Shown here: in pieces, positions 19,375 to 28,723 of the stretch
Numbering within the stretch: the first letter of the stretch is position 1
Layout of the letters: each line of letters opens with the position of its first letter
From: Pseudonocardia sp. CNS-004
GTDB taxonomy: Bacteria; Actinomycetota; Actinomycetes; Mycobacteriales; Pseudonocardiaceae
Direction of reading: 5' to 3'
Length of the DNA: 64,000 bases
NCBI GenBank assembly: GCA_001942185.1
Contig: MKJV01000076.1
Span: forward strand, 44,379 to 108,378
Translations under genes and position numbers: made by a program
Notes under the pieces: generated by a model
Databases searched by the model: none
Told to the model about the DNA's origin: nothing
Seen by the model: the letters and a program-made list of their open reading frames with translations, nothing else

Positions 19375-20558
19375 GTGACCGCCCTGCCCGATATCGACCT
19401 CACGGCCCCCGACGTGCTGCGCGACCCCTTCACCGTCTACGGGCAGGCCCGGGAACGCTCACCGCTCGCCCGGCTGTCCGTGCCCGGCATGCCGGCGATG
19501 TGGGGTGTCACGCGCTACGCCGAGCGCGAGCGGTGCTCTCCGACCCGCAGCGGTTCGCACTCGGCTCGGGCACGTTCGCCTTCAAACCGCAGGTGTCCGA
19601 GGAGCTGGCGCCCTATCTGCGGTCGATGCAGGAGATGGAGGGGCCCGAGCACACCCGCCTGCGCCGGCTGGTCGCGCCCGCGTTCACCCCGCGGCGTGCC
19701 GCCGAGTTCCGGCCCCGGATCGAGGCGATCGTCGAGAACCTGCTCGACGACCTGACCACGCACGCCGCCGACGGCCCGGCCGACCTGCTCGCGCACATCG
19801 CACGACCGCTGCCGATGGCCGTGATCTGCGAGCTCGTCGGCATCCCGGAGCCGGACCGCCCGCGCTGGCAGGAGTACGGGGCCGCGGTCGCGTCAGGCGC
19901 AGGCGCCGTCTTCGCCGACGCGATGCCCGGCGTCATCGAGGGCGCCCGGGCGGCCGTGGCCGCCCACCGCGCCGATCCGCGCGACGACATCGTCACCGAC
20001 CTCGTCCGCGCCCAGGCCGACGACGGCGACCGGCTTTCCGACGTCGAGCTGGTCGCGCTCGTCTGGCAGCTCGTGCTGGGCGGCCAGACCCCGACCAACC
20101 TCCTCGCGAACTCCGTCGAGACGCTCCTCGCCCACCCCGATCAGCTCGCCGCACTCCGCGCCGACCCCGGTCTCGCCCCGCGGGCCGTCGAGGAGCTGAT
20201 GCGCTGGTGCGGGCCACAGCTGCTGGCGTTCCCGCGGTTCACGACCGGGGAGGTGGAGCTGTCGGGGGTACGGATCGGCGCGGGCGAGCCGGTCGTCGCG
20301 ATCGTCGCGGCCGCCAACCGCGATCCCCGGGTGTTCCCCGACGCCGACACGCTCGACGTCACCCGCGACTCTCCGGCTCACCTCGGCTTCGCCCACGGGC
20401 CGCACTTCTGCCTGGGCGCCGCGTTCGCGCGGGTGCAGACCCAGGTGGCCCTGACCGCGCTGCTGCGCCGCGCCCCCGGCCTCGCGCTCGCGGGCGACGT
20501 CCAGCGCGCCCCCGACGGCGGCACCTGGCGCCTCGCCGCCCTCCCGGTCACGCTCTAG
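19375..20558 (+). CDS. Cytochrome P450 (frameshift)
   Basis: Bacterial class I P450 of about 394 residues. The heme-thiolate loop FAHGPHFCLGAAFARVQ carries the Cys ligand. The K-helix ExxR is seen in AVEELMRWCG, and the I-helix region reads LVLGGQTPTNLLANS, with a Gly-Gly-Gln-Thr in place of the common AGxxT. One G is missing near 19524; repair restores YAEARAVLSDPQRFALG. Start is GTG 19375, close behind a GGAGGA ribosome-binding site. Divergent from a long TetR gene. Redox partners are not adjacent, and the substrate is unknown. Confidence 0.88.
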
Positions 20559-20572
20559 CCGCGCCGAACGCC

Positions 20573-20700
20573 CGACTCACGCGCATTCGGCCCGCGACTC
20601 ACACGCACGGAAACCCCGACTCGCGCAGGGATTGCCCCCACATCCCGCGAGTCGCGCTCTCGATGCGCGCGAGTCGCGGTGTCGGTGCGCGCGAATCGCT
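20573..20700. repeat. Family D: cluster of inverted GAGTC-type repeats
   Basis: Three direct copies of CGACTCAC/CGACTCGCG (20573, 20594, 20617) are followed by three inverted copies, GCGAGTCGCG (20647, 20669) and GCGAATCGC (20692), with intervals of about 22 bp. The cluster lies between the convergent P450 and era genes and could fold into a long branched hairpin. A related block lies inside fdsB at 43913-43983. Confidence 0.65.
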
Positions 20701-21628
20701 AGAAGCCGAGCTTGCGCAGCTGCCGCGGGTCGCGCTGCCAGTCCTTCGCGATCTTGACGTGCAGGTCGAGGAACACCTTCGTGCCCAGCAGCGCCTCGAT
20801 CTGCCGGCGCGAGTCGCTGCCCACCTGCCGCAGCCGCTCCCCGCCCTTGCCGATGACGATGCCCTTCTGGCTGGAGCGCTCGACGTAGATGTTGGCCTGG
20901 ATGTCGAGCATCGGGTCGGCCTTCGGGTGCCGGCCCTCGCGCGGCGCCATCTCCTCGATCACCACGGCGATCGAGTGCGGCAGCTCGTCGCGCACGCCCT
21001 CGAGCGCGGCCTCCCGGATCAGCTCGGCGACGAGCGTCTCCTCCGGCTCGTCGGTGAGCTCGCCGTCCGGGTACAGCGGCGGGCCCTCGGGGAGTCGGGC
21101 GACGAGCAGGTCGGCGAGCAGGTCGACCTGGAACCCTTCGACGGCCGAGCAGGGCACGACCTCGGCGAACTCCATGAGCGCCGCCATCTGCGTGAGCCGT
21201 TCGGCGACCTGGTCGGGCTGTGTCTTGTCGGTCTTCGTGACGACGCCGAGCACGGGCGTGCGGCCTGCGACGGAGCGCAGCTCGTTCACGATGAACTCGT
21301 CGCCGCGGCCCACGGGCTGGTCGGCCGGCACGCAGAAGCCGATGACGTCGACCTCGGCCCAGGTCTCGCGCACGACGTCGTTGAGGCGGCTGCCCAGCAG
21401 GGTGCGGGGCTTGTGCAGGCCCGGGGTGTCGACGACGACGAGCTGCGCGTCCGCGCGGTGCAGGATGCCGCGGATCGCGTGCCGGGTGGTCTGGGGCCGG
21501 CTCGACGTGATCGCGATCTTCTGCCCGATGAGCGCGTTGGTCAGCGTGGACTTGCCCGCGTTGGGCCGGCCGACGAAGCAGGCGAAGCCCGATCGGAAGC
21601 CTTCGGGTACGTCCGCGAACCCGATCAT
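20699..21628 (-). CDS. era: GTPase Era
   Basis: Essential GTPase for 16S rRNA processing and 30S assembly. Intact at 309 residues. G1 GRPNAGKSTLTN is at about residue 20, the G2 area reads RPQTTRHAIRGI, G3 is DTPGLHKPRTLL and G4 is TKTD. The C-terminal KH domain carries IVIGKGGERLRQVG. The stop lies inside the last unit of the family D repeats. Upstream (on the minus strand) comes lhgO, separated by a family B repeat. Confidence 0.95.
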   Translation of the reverse strand: MIGFADVPEGFRSGFACFVGRPNAGKSTLTNALIGQKIAITSSRPQTTRHAIRGILHRADAQLVVVDTPGLHKPRTLLGSRLNDVVRETWAEVDVIGFCVPADQPVGRGDEFIVNELRSVAGRTPVLGVVTKTDKTQPDQVAERLTQMAALMEFAEVVPCSAVEGFQVDLLADLLVARLPEGPPLYPDGELTDEPEETLVAELIREAALEGVRDELPHSIAVVIEEMAPREGRHPKADPMLDIQANIYVERSSQKGIVIGKGGERLRQVGSDSRRQIEALLGTKVFLDLHVKIAKDWQRDPRQLRKLGF

Positions 21629-21642
21629 CGCCGGCTCCCCAG

Positions 21643-21692
21643 GGGTCGTGAGTGGATACGAGTGCTATAGCCCTCGTTACCACTCACGGGTG
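21643..21692. repeat. Family B palindromic repeat, intergenic copy
   Basis: A 42-bp palindrome (21647-21688) with arms CGTGAGTGGATACGAG and CTCGTTACCACTCACG plus shared flanks GGGGT and GGTG. It lies between lhgO and era. A second copy of the same length is found inside the GH38 mannosidase gene at 30645-30686. Confidence 0.75.
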
Positions 21693-21704
21693 CCGAAGGC
21701 GCGC

Positions 21705-22930
21705 TCATGCGGTCAACGGGGCGAGCTTCTCGCCGGTGAGCTTCTCGAGGATCTCCCGGCCGATCGGCAGCGCCGCGGTGGCGGCGGGCGAGGGTGCGTT
21801 CAGCACGTGGAGCACGGAACCCGCGCCCGACCCCTGCTCGACGAACAGGAAGTCGTCGACGAGGGTGCCGTCGGCCTTCACGGCCTGGGCGCGCACACCC
21901 GCACCGGCCCGGTGCAGGTCCTCGGCGCGCACGTCGGGCAGCATCCGCTGGATCTGCTTGACCATCGCCGCGCGCGAGAGCGACCGGTGCATCTCACCGA
22001 AGCCGTACTTCCAGTGCTTCCTGGCGACCTTGATCATGCCCGGGTAGGTGATCGTCGCCAGGAACTCCTTGGGCTTCACCACGCCCCAGGAGTAGCCCTC
22101 ACGGGCCAGCGCGAGCACCGCGTTCGGGCCTGCGTGCACGTGCCCGTCGATGCCGCGCGTGGCGTGCACGCCCAGGAACGGGAACGCCGGGTCGGCACCG
22201 GGTAGATCAGGCCCTTCACCAGTTCCGCTGCCCGGTCGCTGAAGCCGGAGTACTCGCCGCGGAACGGGATGATCCGCACGCCCGGGTCGGCGCCCGCCGC
22301 CCTGGCGACCTCGTCGCAGCGCAGCCCGGCGCACACGACGACCTGCTTGCCGAGCAGGTCGCCGGTCTCGGTGCGCACCACGACGTCGTCCGCGCGGCGC
22401 GCGATCCCGGTGACGGCCCGGTTCAGGTGGATCTCGCCACCCTCCTTGGCCACGAGCTCGCCGATCTTCTCGGCGATCGCGCGGTAGTCGGTGATGCCGG
22501 TGGACGGGACGTACAGCGCGGCGATGCCCCGGACGTGCGGCTCGTGCTCGCGCATGCCGGCCTGGTCGAGCTCGTGGTTCTCCACGCCGTTGGCGTCACC
22601 GCGCCGCTTGAGCTCCGCCATCCGCGGCAGCTCCTCCGGGTCGGTGGCGACCACCAGCTTGCCGGTGACCTCGTGCGGCAGGTCGTGCTCGCGGCAGAAC
22701 GCCACGGTCTCCGCACAGCCGGCCACCGCGAGGCGGGCCTTGTAGCCGCCGGGGGCGTAGTAGAGCCCGGAGTGGATGACGTTCGAGTTGTTGCCGGTCT
22801 GGTGGCGCGCGAGCTGCGGCTCGCGCTCGACGACGACGACGGAACGCCCGGTGCGGGCCACCGCGTGCGCGGTGGCGAGGCCGACGATGCCACCGCCGAC
22901 CACGACGACGTCGAACGTGGGGGTACTCAT
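21705..22930 (-). CDS. lhgO: L-2-hydroxyglutarate oxidase (frameshift)
   Basis: FAD-dependent oxidase of the DAO fold that converts L-2-hydroxyglutarate to 2-oxoglutarate. N-terminal FAD motif DVVVVGGGIVGLATAHAVA, the family signature HQTGNNSNVIHSGLYYAPG and GITDYRAIAEKIGELV are all present. The C-terminal half contains FPFLGVHATRGIDGHVHAGP with the conserved His residues. One missing C near 22199 breaks the frame; repair joins IYPVPDPAFPFLGVH. Restored length is about 408 residues, the normal size. It stands between the CBS protein and era genes and may serve redox housekeeping. Confidence 0.88.
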
Positions 22931-22966
22931 GAATGGGGCTCCAGATGAAAGGTCTCGACGGCGGGG

Positions 22967-24322
22967 TCACCCTGATCGGGCATCGCTCTCCTCCCGCTGG
23001 GCGCCGTCGTCGTCCGGCGACGGCGGTTCGACCGGCTCGACCAGCACGGTGTTGATCCGCACCCTCCCACGGGCGTCCTTGCCGCCCTCGGCGAGGAGCC
23101 GCAGGCCGGCGACCTCGGTCTCGGCGCCGGGCAGCGGCACCCGGCCGAGCTGCTGTGCGAGCAGGCCGCCGACCGTGTCGACGTCGGCAGCGGCCAGCAC
23201 CTCACCGAGGTCACCCCCCTGCCCCCCGGCGCCGTCGGGGCCGGCGAAGAGCTCGAGGAGGTCCTCCACCGGGAGGCGCGCCGACACGCGCAGCCGCCCG
23301 GCGTCCAGCTCCTCGACGTCAGGCACCTCCGCGGTGTCGTACTCGTCGGTGATCTCCCCGACGATCTCCTCGAGGATGTCCTCGATGGTGACGACGCCGG
23401 CGGTGCCGCCGTACTCGTCCACGACGATCGCCATGTGGTTGCGCGCGGCCTGCATCTCCTTGAGCAGCTCGTCCACGCGCTTGGTGTCGGGCACGAGCAC
23501 CGCGGCCCGCATGACCTCGACCAGCGGGGCGTCCGGCTCCTCGACCTGCGCGCGCACGAGGTCCTTGAGGTAGGTGACGCCGATGATGTCGTCGATGTTC
23601 TCGCCGAGCACCGGGATGCGGGAGTAGCCGCTCTTGAGGGCGAGCCGCAGCACCTTGTCGACGGGGGTGTCCCTGGCGGTCCACACGACGTCCGGGCGCG
23701 GCACCATCACCTCGCGCACCATCGTGTCGCCCAGCTCGAACACCGAGTGGATCATCTGCCGCTCGTCCTCGTCGACGACGCCGCTGGTGCTGGCCATGTC
23801 GACGAGCTCGCGCAGCTCCACCTCGGAGGAGAACGGGCCTTGCCGGAAGCCCTGGCCCGGCGTGATCGCGTTGCCGACCAGGATCAGCAGCTTCGTGAGC
23901 GGGCCGAGGAGCGTGGCGAGCGCGCGTACGGGCGCCGCGACCAGCATGCCGATGCGGTACGGGTGCTGGCGGCCGAGCGTGCGCGGGCCGACGCCGATCA
24001 GCACGTAGCTGACCACGACCATGATCGCTCCGGCGGTGAGGCCACCCGCCCAGTCCCGGTCGAAGATCTGGATCATCGCGATCGCCAGCAGCACGGTGGC
24101 GGCCGTCTCCGCGGCGAGCCGCAGCAGGAGGAGCAGGTTGACGTGCCGCGGGCGGTCGGCGGCGACGACGGCGAGCGCGCGCGCACCGGGGCGCCCGGCG
24201 CGCACGAGCGCGTCGACCCTGGCCCGGGACACCGTGTTGAGGGCGGCGTCGGCCGCGGCGAACAGCCCGGCCAGCGGGACGAGCAGGATCGCCGTGACGA
24301 TCAGTGGGAGGGTGCCGTCCAT
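22967..24322 (-). CDS. CNNM/HlyC-type DUF21-CBS-CorC protein (Rv2366c-like)
   Basis: An intact 451-residue membrane protein. DUF21 domain with helices near residues 4-25, 58-80 and 92-110. CBS pair with [20 protein letters not shown] and [20 protein letters not shown], then a CorC_HlyC domain ending in an acidic tail. It lies directly downstream of ybeY (14 bp), the same order as Rv2367c-Rv2366c in M. tuberculosis. A role in divalent cation efflux is inferred from CorB/CNNM relatives. It is the third DUF21-CBS protein in the window. Confidence 0.88.
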   Translation of the reverse strand: MDGTLPLIVTAILLVPLAGLFAAADAALNTVSRARVDALVRAGRPGARALAVVAADRPRHVNLLLLLRLAAETAATVLLAIAMIQIFDRDWAGGLTAGAIMVVVSYVLIGVGPRTLGRQHPYRIGMLVAAPVRALATLLGPLTKLLILVGNAITPGQGFRQGPFSSEVELRELVDMASTSGVVDEDERQMIHSVFELGDTMVREVMVPRPDVVWTARDTPVDKVLRLALKSGYSRIPVLGENIDDIIGVTYLKDLVRAQVEEPDAPLVEVMRAAVLVPDTKRVDELLKEMQAARNHMAIVVDEYGGTAGVVTIEDILEEIVGEITDEYDTAEVPDVEELDAGRLRVSARLPVEDLLELFAGPDGAGGQGGDLGEVLAAADVDTVGGLLAQQLGRVPLPGAETEVAGLRLLAEGGKDARGRVRINTVLVEPVEPPSPDDDGAQREESDARSG

Positions 24323-24336
24323 GGTCAGCGGGACAC

Positions 24337-24872
24337 TCAGGAGTCCTCGAGGCCCGCGGTGCCGAGCACCGCCGAGTCGCTGCGCTGCCGGGCGCCTGCG
24401 CCGCGGCGCGTTGGCGGACGGCCCGCCAGTCGGCGAGCAGCTTGGCCTGCAGGCCGAACATCTCCCGCTCCTGCTCGGGCTCGGCGTGGTCGTAGCCGAG
24501 CAGGTGCAGCACGCCGTGCACGGTGAGCAGGTGCATCTCGTCGGCGAGCGAGTGGCCCGCCTTGCGGGCCTGCGCCCTGGCGAACTCCGGGCAGAGCACG
24601 ATGTCGCCGAGCAGTGCCGGACCGGTGTCGGGGGCGTCGGGCCGCCGCGACTCCTCCACCAGCTCGTCCATCGGGAACGACAGGACATCGGTGGGCCCCG
24701 GCTCGTCCATCCAGCGCTCGTGCAGCTCGCTCATCACCTCCTCGGTGACGACGAGGATCGACAGCTCGGCCGCGGGGTTGACGCGCATGGCGTCGAGGGA
24801 GAACCTCGCCACCGAGGCCACGAGCGACTCGTCGACGGGCACGCCCGACTCGTTGCAGACCTCGATCGACAC
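24337..24872 (-). CDS. ybeY: Endoribonuclease YbeY (frameshift at the C terminus)
   Basis: Metal-dependent RNase for 16S rRNA maturation and ribosome quality control. The zinc motif [11 protein letters not shown] (H3xH5xH) is intact and is preceded by [10 protein letters not shown] and [13 protein letters not shown]. Start GTG 24872 ([10 protein letters not shown]). One missing C near 24391 shifts the last 25 residues; repair gives [20 protein letters not shown] and a stop at 24337, close to the next gene. It sits between phoH (upstream on the strand, separated by accessory genes here) and the CBS protein. Confidence 0.9.
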
Positions 24873-25106
24873 GTGTTTCCCCTGCTCCACTCGCTCCTGG
24901 GAGAACCAGCGTAGTCGGTCGGCCCGGGTGGCCAGTGCGGTGGCCACGAACGTTCACCGGGTCCTCGCACGCCCAGACGACGCCTCGCCGCGTTGCCGCC
25001 CTTGCCGATACGCCCGGTATGGGCCGCGGGCGGCGCCTCGCGACGCGCCGCCTGGACGCGCGATCACCCCGGCAACGTCCGTGGCCACCGCACTAGTGTC
25101 AGCTCC

Positions 25107-26337
25107 ATGGCGACGGCGAACTGGGCTGGCAATGTCGTGTTCTCCTCGCGGGAGGTCCACCGCCCGACCTCGGTTCCCCAACTGCAGGAACTGGTGGCGC
25201 GCAGCGACCGCATCCGCGCGCTCGGCTCGGGCCACTCGTTCAGCCGGATCGCCGACACCGACGGCGAGCACGTCACGCTCGTCGGGCTCCCGCCCGTCGT
25301 CGAGATCGACTCGGCCGCGGCCACGGCGCGCGTGTCGGCGGGCCTGCGCTACGGCGAGTTCACCGGGCGGCTGCACGAGGCCGGCTTCGCCCTGCCCAAC
25401 CTGGGCTCACTCCCGCACATCGTCGCGGCGGGCGCCTGCGCCACCGGCACGCACGGGTCGGGGCAGGCCAACGGCACGCTCGCCACGGCCGTGTCCGCCG
25501 TCGAACTGGTGGGGGCCGACGGCGAGCTGCGCACCGTGCGTCGCGGCGACCCGGAGTTCCCCGGCTCGGTGATCGCGCTCGGCGCGCTCGGCATCGTCAC
25601 CGCGTTCACGCTGGACCTGCGCCCGACGTTCGGCATCCGGCAGTGGATCTACGAAGGGCTCCCCCTGGAGGATGCGGAGGAGGCACTGGCCGCGGGCCAC
25701 AGCGTCAGCCTGTTCACCCACTGGGCGGGTGCGGGGTTCGAGCAGGTGTGGCTGAAGCAGCTCGACACCGACCCCGAGCCGCCCACCACGTGGCTGGGCG
25801 CCACCAGGGCCGCCGCGCAGGTGCACATGGTGCCCGGCGTCGACCCGCAGCACTGCACGCCGCAGCTGGGCGAGCCCGGGCCGTGGCACGAGCGGCTGCC
25901 GCACTTCCGGCTCGCGTTCACGCCCAGCAGCGGCGACGAGCTCCAGTCGGAGTACTTCGTGCCGCGCGAGGCCCTCGCCGACGCCCTCCGCGCGGTCGAC
26001 GCCGTCCGCGACCGCGTGACACCGGTGCTGCAGGTCTCGGAGATCCGCACCATCGCCGCCGACGAACTGTGGATCTCCCCGGCGCAGGGCCGCGACACGG
26101 CGGCGCTGCACTTCACGTGGGTACCCGACACCGCGGCCGTGCTGCCTGCCGTGGCCGCCGTGGAGTCGGCGCTCGAACCGTTCGGCACCCGGCCCCACTG
26201 GGGCAAGGTGTTCGGCACGCGCGGCGAAGGTCGCCTCGCTCTGGCCGCACCTGCCGGAGTTCGCCGACCTCACGCTGAAGCACGACCCGGACGGCAAGTT
26301 CCGCAACGCGATGCTGGAGACCTACGTCCCCCGCTGA
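25107..26337 (+). CDS. aldO: Alditol oxidase, VAO-family flavoprotein (frameshift near the C terminus)
   Basis: Closely resembles Streptomyces alditol oxidase (xylitol/sorbitol oxidase) in layout. It has NWAGNVVFSSREVHRP at the start and IRALGSGHSFSRIADTDGE, whose His is the covalent FAD ligand. ATGTHGSGQANGTLA, VSLFTHWAGAGFEQVWLK and PGPWHERLPHFR follow, and then HWGKVF near the end. The frame shifts near 26225 by a net two missing bases (or one extra), after which SLWPHLPEFADLTLKHDPDG and the C terminus continue to 26337. A TAGTGT element 7 nt before the ATG suggests a leaderless promoter. It oxidises polyols and releases peroxide. Confidence 0.85.
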
Positions 26338-26345
26338 GCCCGGGC

Positions 26346-27182
26346 CTACCCCTGCACCACCGGGTTCGTCAGCACCCCGACGCCCGGGATCCGGCACTCC
26401 GCCACCGTGCCGGGGCGGATGTGCACCGCCCCGGGTGTGCCGGTGGAGATGATGTCCCCGGGGTACAGCGGCATCACCGCGCTGTGGAAGCTCACGAGGA
26501 ACTGCGGTGAGTAGCGCATCCGCGCGACCGTGTTGCTGCGGTGCACGGCGCCGTCCAGCACGGTGCTGACCTCCACCGCGGCGAGGTCGGGGATCTCGGC
26601 CAGCGGCACGATCTGCGGTCCGAACGAGAAGAAGCCGGGGAAGTTCTTGGAGCGGGTGAGGAAGCGCGGGTTGCGCTCCAGGATGTCCTCGGCGGTCTGG
26701 TCGAGCACGGTGGTGACGCCGAAGACGTGCTCGAGCGCGTCGGCCTCGCTCACGTTGCGGCAGTAGCGCCCGATCACCAGGCCCAGCTCGGCCTCTGCCG
26801 TGGTGCGGGAGCTCTGCGGCGGGATCGGGATCTCCTCGCCGGGCCCGATCACCGTGTGGTCGCCCTTGACGAACGACGCCGGCTCGTCGGGCACCTGCTC
26901 CGACAGGTCGGCGGCGTGGTCGACGTAGTTCAGCCCGATGCCCCAGATCAGCCGCGGGTGCCGGTAGGGCGCGCCGAACGCCACCGAGGACTCCGGCACG
27001 AACACCGCGTCGCCCGCCGCGTCCACCGCCTTCGCGAGCTCGCTGACGCGGCCCTCGCCGAGGAGCGCGGCGACGTCGCCCGCGTACCCCGGCAGCAGGT
27101 CGGGGATGCGGGCGACGCCGCGGGCGGGGTCGACGACGGCCGGGATTTCGGTCCCGTCGACACGGATGCTGGCCAGGCGCAT
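26346..27182 (-). CDS. Fumarylacetoacetate hydrolase family protein
   Basis: A 278-residue FAH-fold protein. The metal-binding acids appear in TTAEAELGLVIGRYCRNVSE, together with IWGIGLNYVDHAADL and the C-terminal GDIISTGTPGAVHIRPG loop. Such enzymes hydrolyse or decarboxylate 2-oxo-diacids; relatives include 2-keto-4-pentenoate hydratase and acylpyruvases. ATG 27182 gives MRLASIRVDGTEIPAV. It converges on alditol oxidase, with 8 bp between stops, and has no obvious catabolic partners nearby. Confidence 0.85.
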   Translation of the reverse strand: MRLASIRVDGTEIPAVVDPARGVARIPDLLPGYAGDVAALLGEGRVSELAKAVDAAGDAVFVPESSVAFGAPYRHPRLIWGIGLNYVDHAADLSEQVPDEPASFVKGDHTVIGPGEEIPIPPQSSRTTAEAELGLVIGRYCRNVSEADALEHVFGVTTVLDQTAEDILERNPRFLTRSKNFPGFFSFGPQIVPLAEIPDLAAVEVSTVLDGAVHRSNTVARMRYSPQFLVSFHSAVMPLYPGDIISTGTPGAVHIRPGTVAECRIPGVGVLTNPVVQG

Positions 27183-27481
27183 GCGGATCCTCCTCGCTGA
27201 TCTTCGGGGAAGCCTAGGGCGTCGAGGTGCGTTCGGACGTACGGTCACGGCGTCCGACTGCCTTGCGGATCCGCGGGGCCAGCGCGGGCAGCAGCACGAG
27301 GACGCCATGGCGGCGAGGAGCACCGGGCTCGTCGGGCGCCACGCCGGGTCCGGCCAGGCATGATCGCCACGAGGTCACGCTCAACGCCCTCGCGCGGGCA
27401 GATTCCCGCATCTCGGATCGATCACCAGGCCCCGGTCCGCGCGAGCCCGGCTCTCGGCGCTGCTTGGCACACTTCCATCGC
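27183..27481. other. Gene-poor spacer between the FAH-family gene and phoH
   Basis: The 351-bp stretch 27183-27533 contains only the family C repeat at its phoH end. A minus-strand open frame at 27214-27492 has a composition like a decayed membrane protein (HGVLVLLPALAPRIRKAVG) but no recognised domain or ribosome-binding site, so I do not call a gene. Confidence 0.4.
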
Positions 27482-27528
27482 ACGAACGGCACCCTCGTCC
27501 GAACCTATCGGACCACAGTGCCGTTCGT
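27482..27528. repeat. Family C palindromic repeat downstream of phoH
   Basis: A 47-bp inverted repeat with outer arms ACGAACGGCAC and GTGCCGTTCGT, inner arms GTCCG and CGGAC and an apex containing AACCTAT. It starts 5 bp after the phoH stop codon on the minus strand. The second copy, also 47 bp, is at 38489-38535, again at a gene end. Confidence 0.75.
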
Positions 27529-27533
27529 ACGAG

Positions 27534-28591
27534 TCAGCGGCGGTTGCGGCGGCGGTGGTCCGGGGGTGGGCCGTTGCGGGGGGCCGCGGCGCGCAGGTTG
27601 GGGCGTTCGCTCGACGCGTCCCACCTGGCGTAGGCGTCGACGATGTCGGCGACCAGGCGGTGGCGCACCACGTCGTTGCTGGACAGCTGGGCGAAGTGCA
27701 CGTCGTCGACGTCACCCAGGATCTCGCGGACCACGTTGAGCCCGGAGCGGGTGCCGCCGGGCAGGTCGACCTGCGTGATGTCACCCGTGACCACGATCTT
27801 GGAGCCGAAGCCGAGGCGGGTGAGGAACATCTTCATCTGCTCGGGCGTGGTGTTCTGCGCCTCGTCGAGGATGATGAAGGCGTCGTTCAACGTGCGCCCA
27901 CGCATGTACGCCAGCGGCGCCACCTCGATGGTGCCCGCGGCGATCAGCTTCGGGATCGACTCCGGGTCGATCATGTCGTGCAGCGCGTCGTACAGCGGGC
28001 GCAGGTACGGGTCGATCTTCTCGTAGAGCGTGCCGGGCAGGTAGCCCAGCCGCTCCCCCGCCTCGACGGCCGGACGGGTGAGGATGATCCGGTTGACCAT
28101 CTTGGCCTGCAGCGCCTGCACGGCCTTGGCCATGCCGAGGTAGGTCTTGCCGGTGCCGCGGGGCCGATGCCGAAGACGATGGTGTGGGCGTCGATCGCAT
28201 CGACGTAGCGCTTCTGGTTGAGCGTCTTGGGCCGGATGGTCTTGCCGCGCCGGGACAGGATGTCGAGCGAGAGCACCTCGGCCGGCGACTCCCCGATGCG
28301 GGCGCGCTCGTCGGCGTCGCCGTCGCCGAGCATCTCGACGGTGCGCCGCACCGCGTCGGGTGAGACCTGCTGGCCCCGCTCGGCCAGCATGATCAGCTCG
28401 GTGAACACGCGCTCGGCGAAGGCCACGTCGGCCGGGGCCCCGGTGAGCGTGAGCTCGTTGCCGCGAACGTGCACGTCGGCGTCGAGCATCTCCTCGGCGA
28501 CGCGCAGGCTCTCGTCGCGCGAACCCAGCAACGCGAGCAGAGCGGCGTCCGGAACGGCCATGCGGGACTGGACGGGATCCGGATGGGTCAA
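27534..28591 (-). CDS. phoH: PhoH family ATPase (frameshift in the P-loop)
   Basis: Cytoplasmic P-loop ATPase linked to RNA metabolism, conserved next to ybeY in actinobacteria. N-terminal KH-like part with [19 protein letters not shown], then [20 protein letters not shown]. The Walker A is broken by one missing C near 28156; repaired it reads [14 protein letters not shown]. Walker B is [15 protein letters not shown], followed by [14 protein letters not shown]. Start ATG 28591 (or MAVPDAAL at 28561). About 352 residues after repair, the usual length. A family C repeat follows the stop. Confidence 0.9.
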
Positions 28592-28686
28592 GGGGTGTGC
28601 CGCCTGCTTTCCGTCTCTGCTGGTTGGTCCGGGCCGATGCTACCGCGACCCACCGACGACACGCCCGCCGTTTCCGGCCCCGCCCC

Positions 28687-28716
28687 TTGACAGTCCATTT
28701 ACTCCATAGGTTGGAT
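28687..28716 (+). promoter_or_regulatory. Promoter of the GH38 mannosidase gene
   Basis: TTGACA at 28687, an 18-bp spacer and TTGGAT at 28711 lie 7 nt before the GTG at 28724, suggesting a leaderless sigma-A-type promoter. Within it TCCA and TGGA form a small dyad (28703-28715), a possible sugar-responsive operator. Confidence 0.5.
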
Positions 28717-28723
28717 TAAACGC

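Noticed and set aside
20573..20700. CRISPR array
   Set aside because: Units are only 8-10 bp, occur in both orientations and lack unique spacers of constant length; no cas genes are nearby.
27214..27492. Small membrane protein gene between the FAH-family gene and phoH
   Set aside because: No ribosome-binding site, no continuous hydrophobic segment in one frame and no family; treated as spacer.
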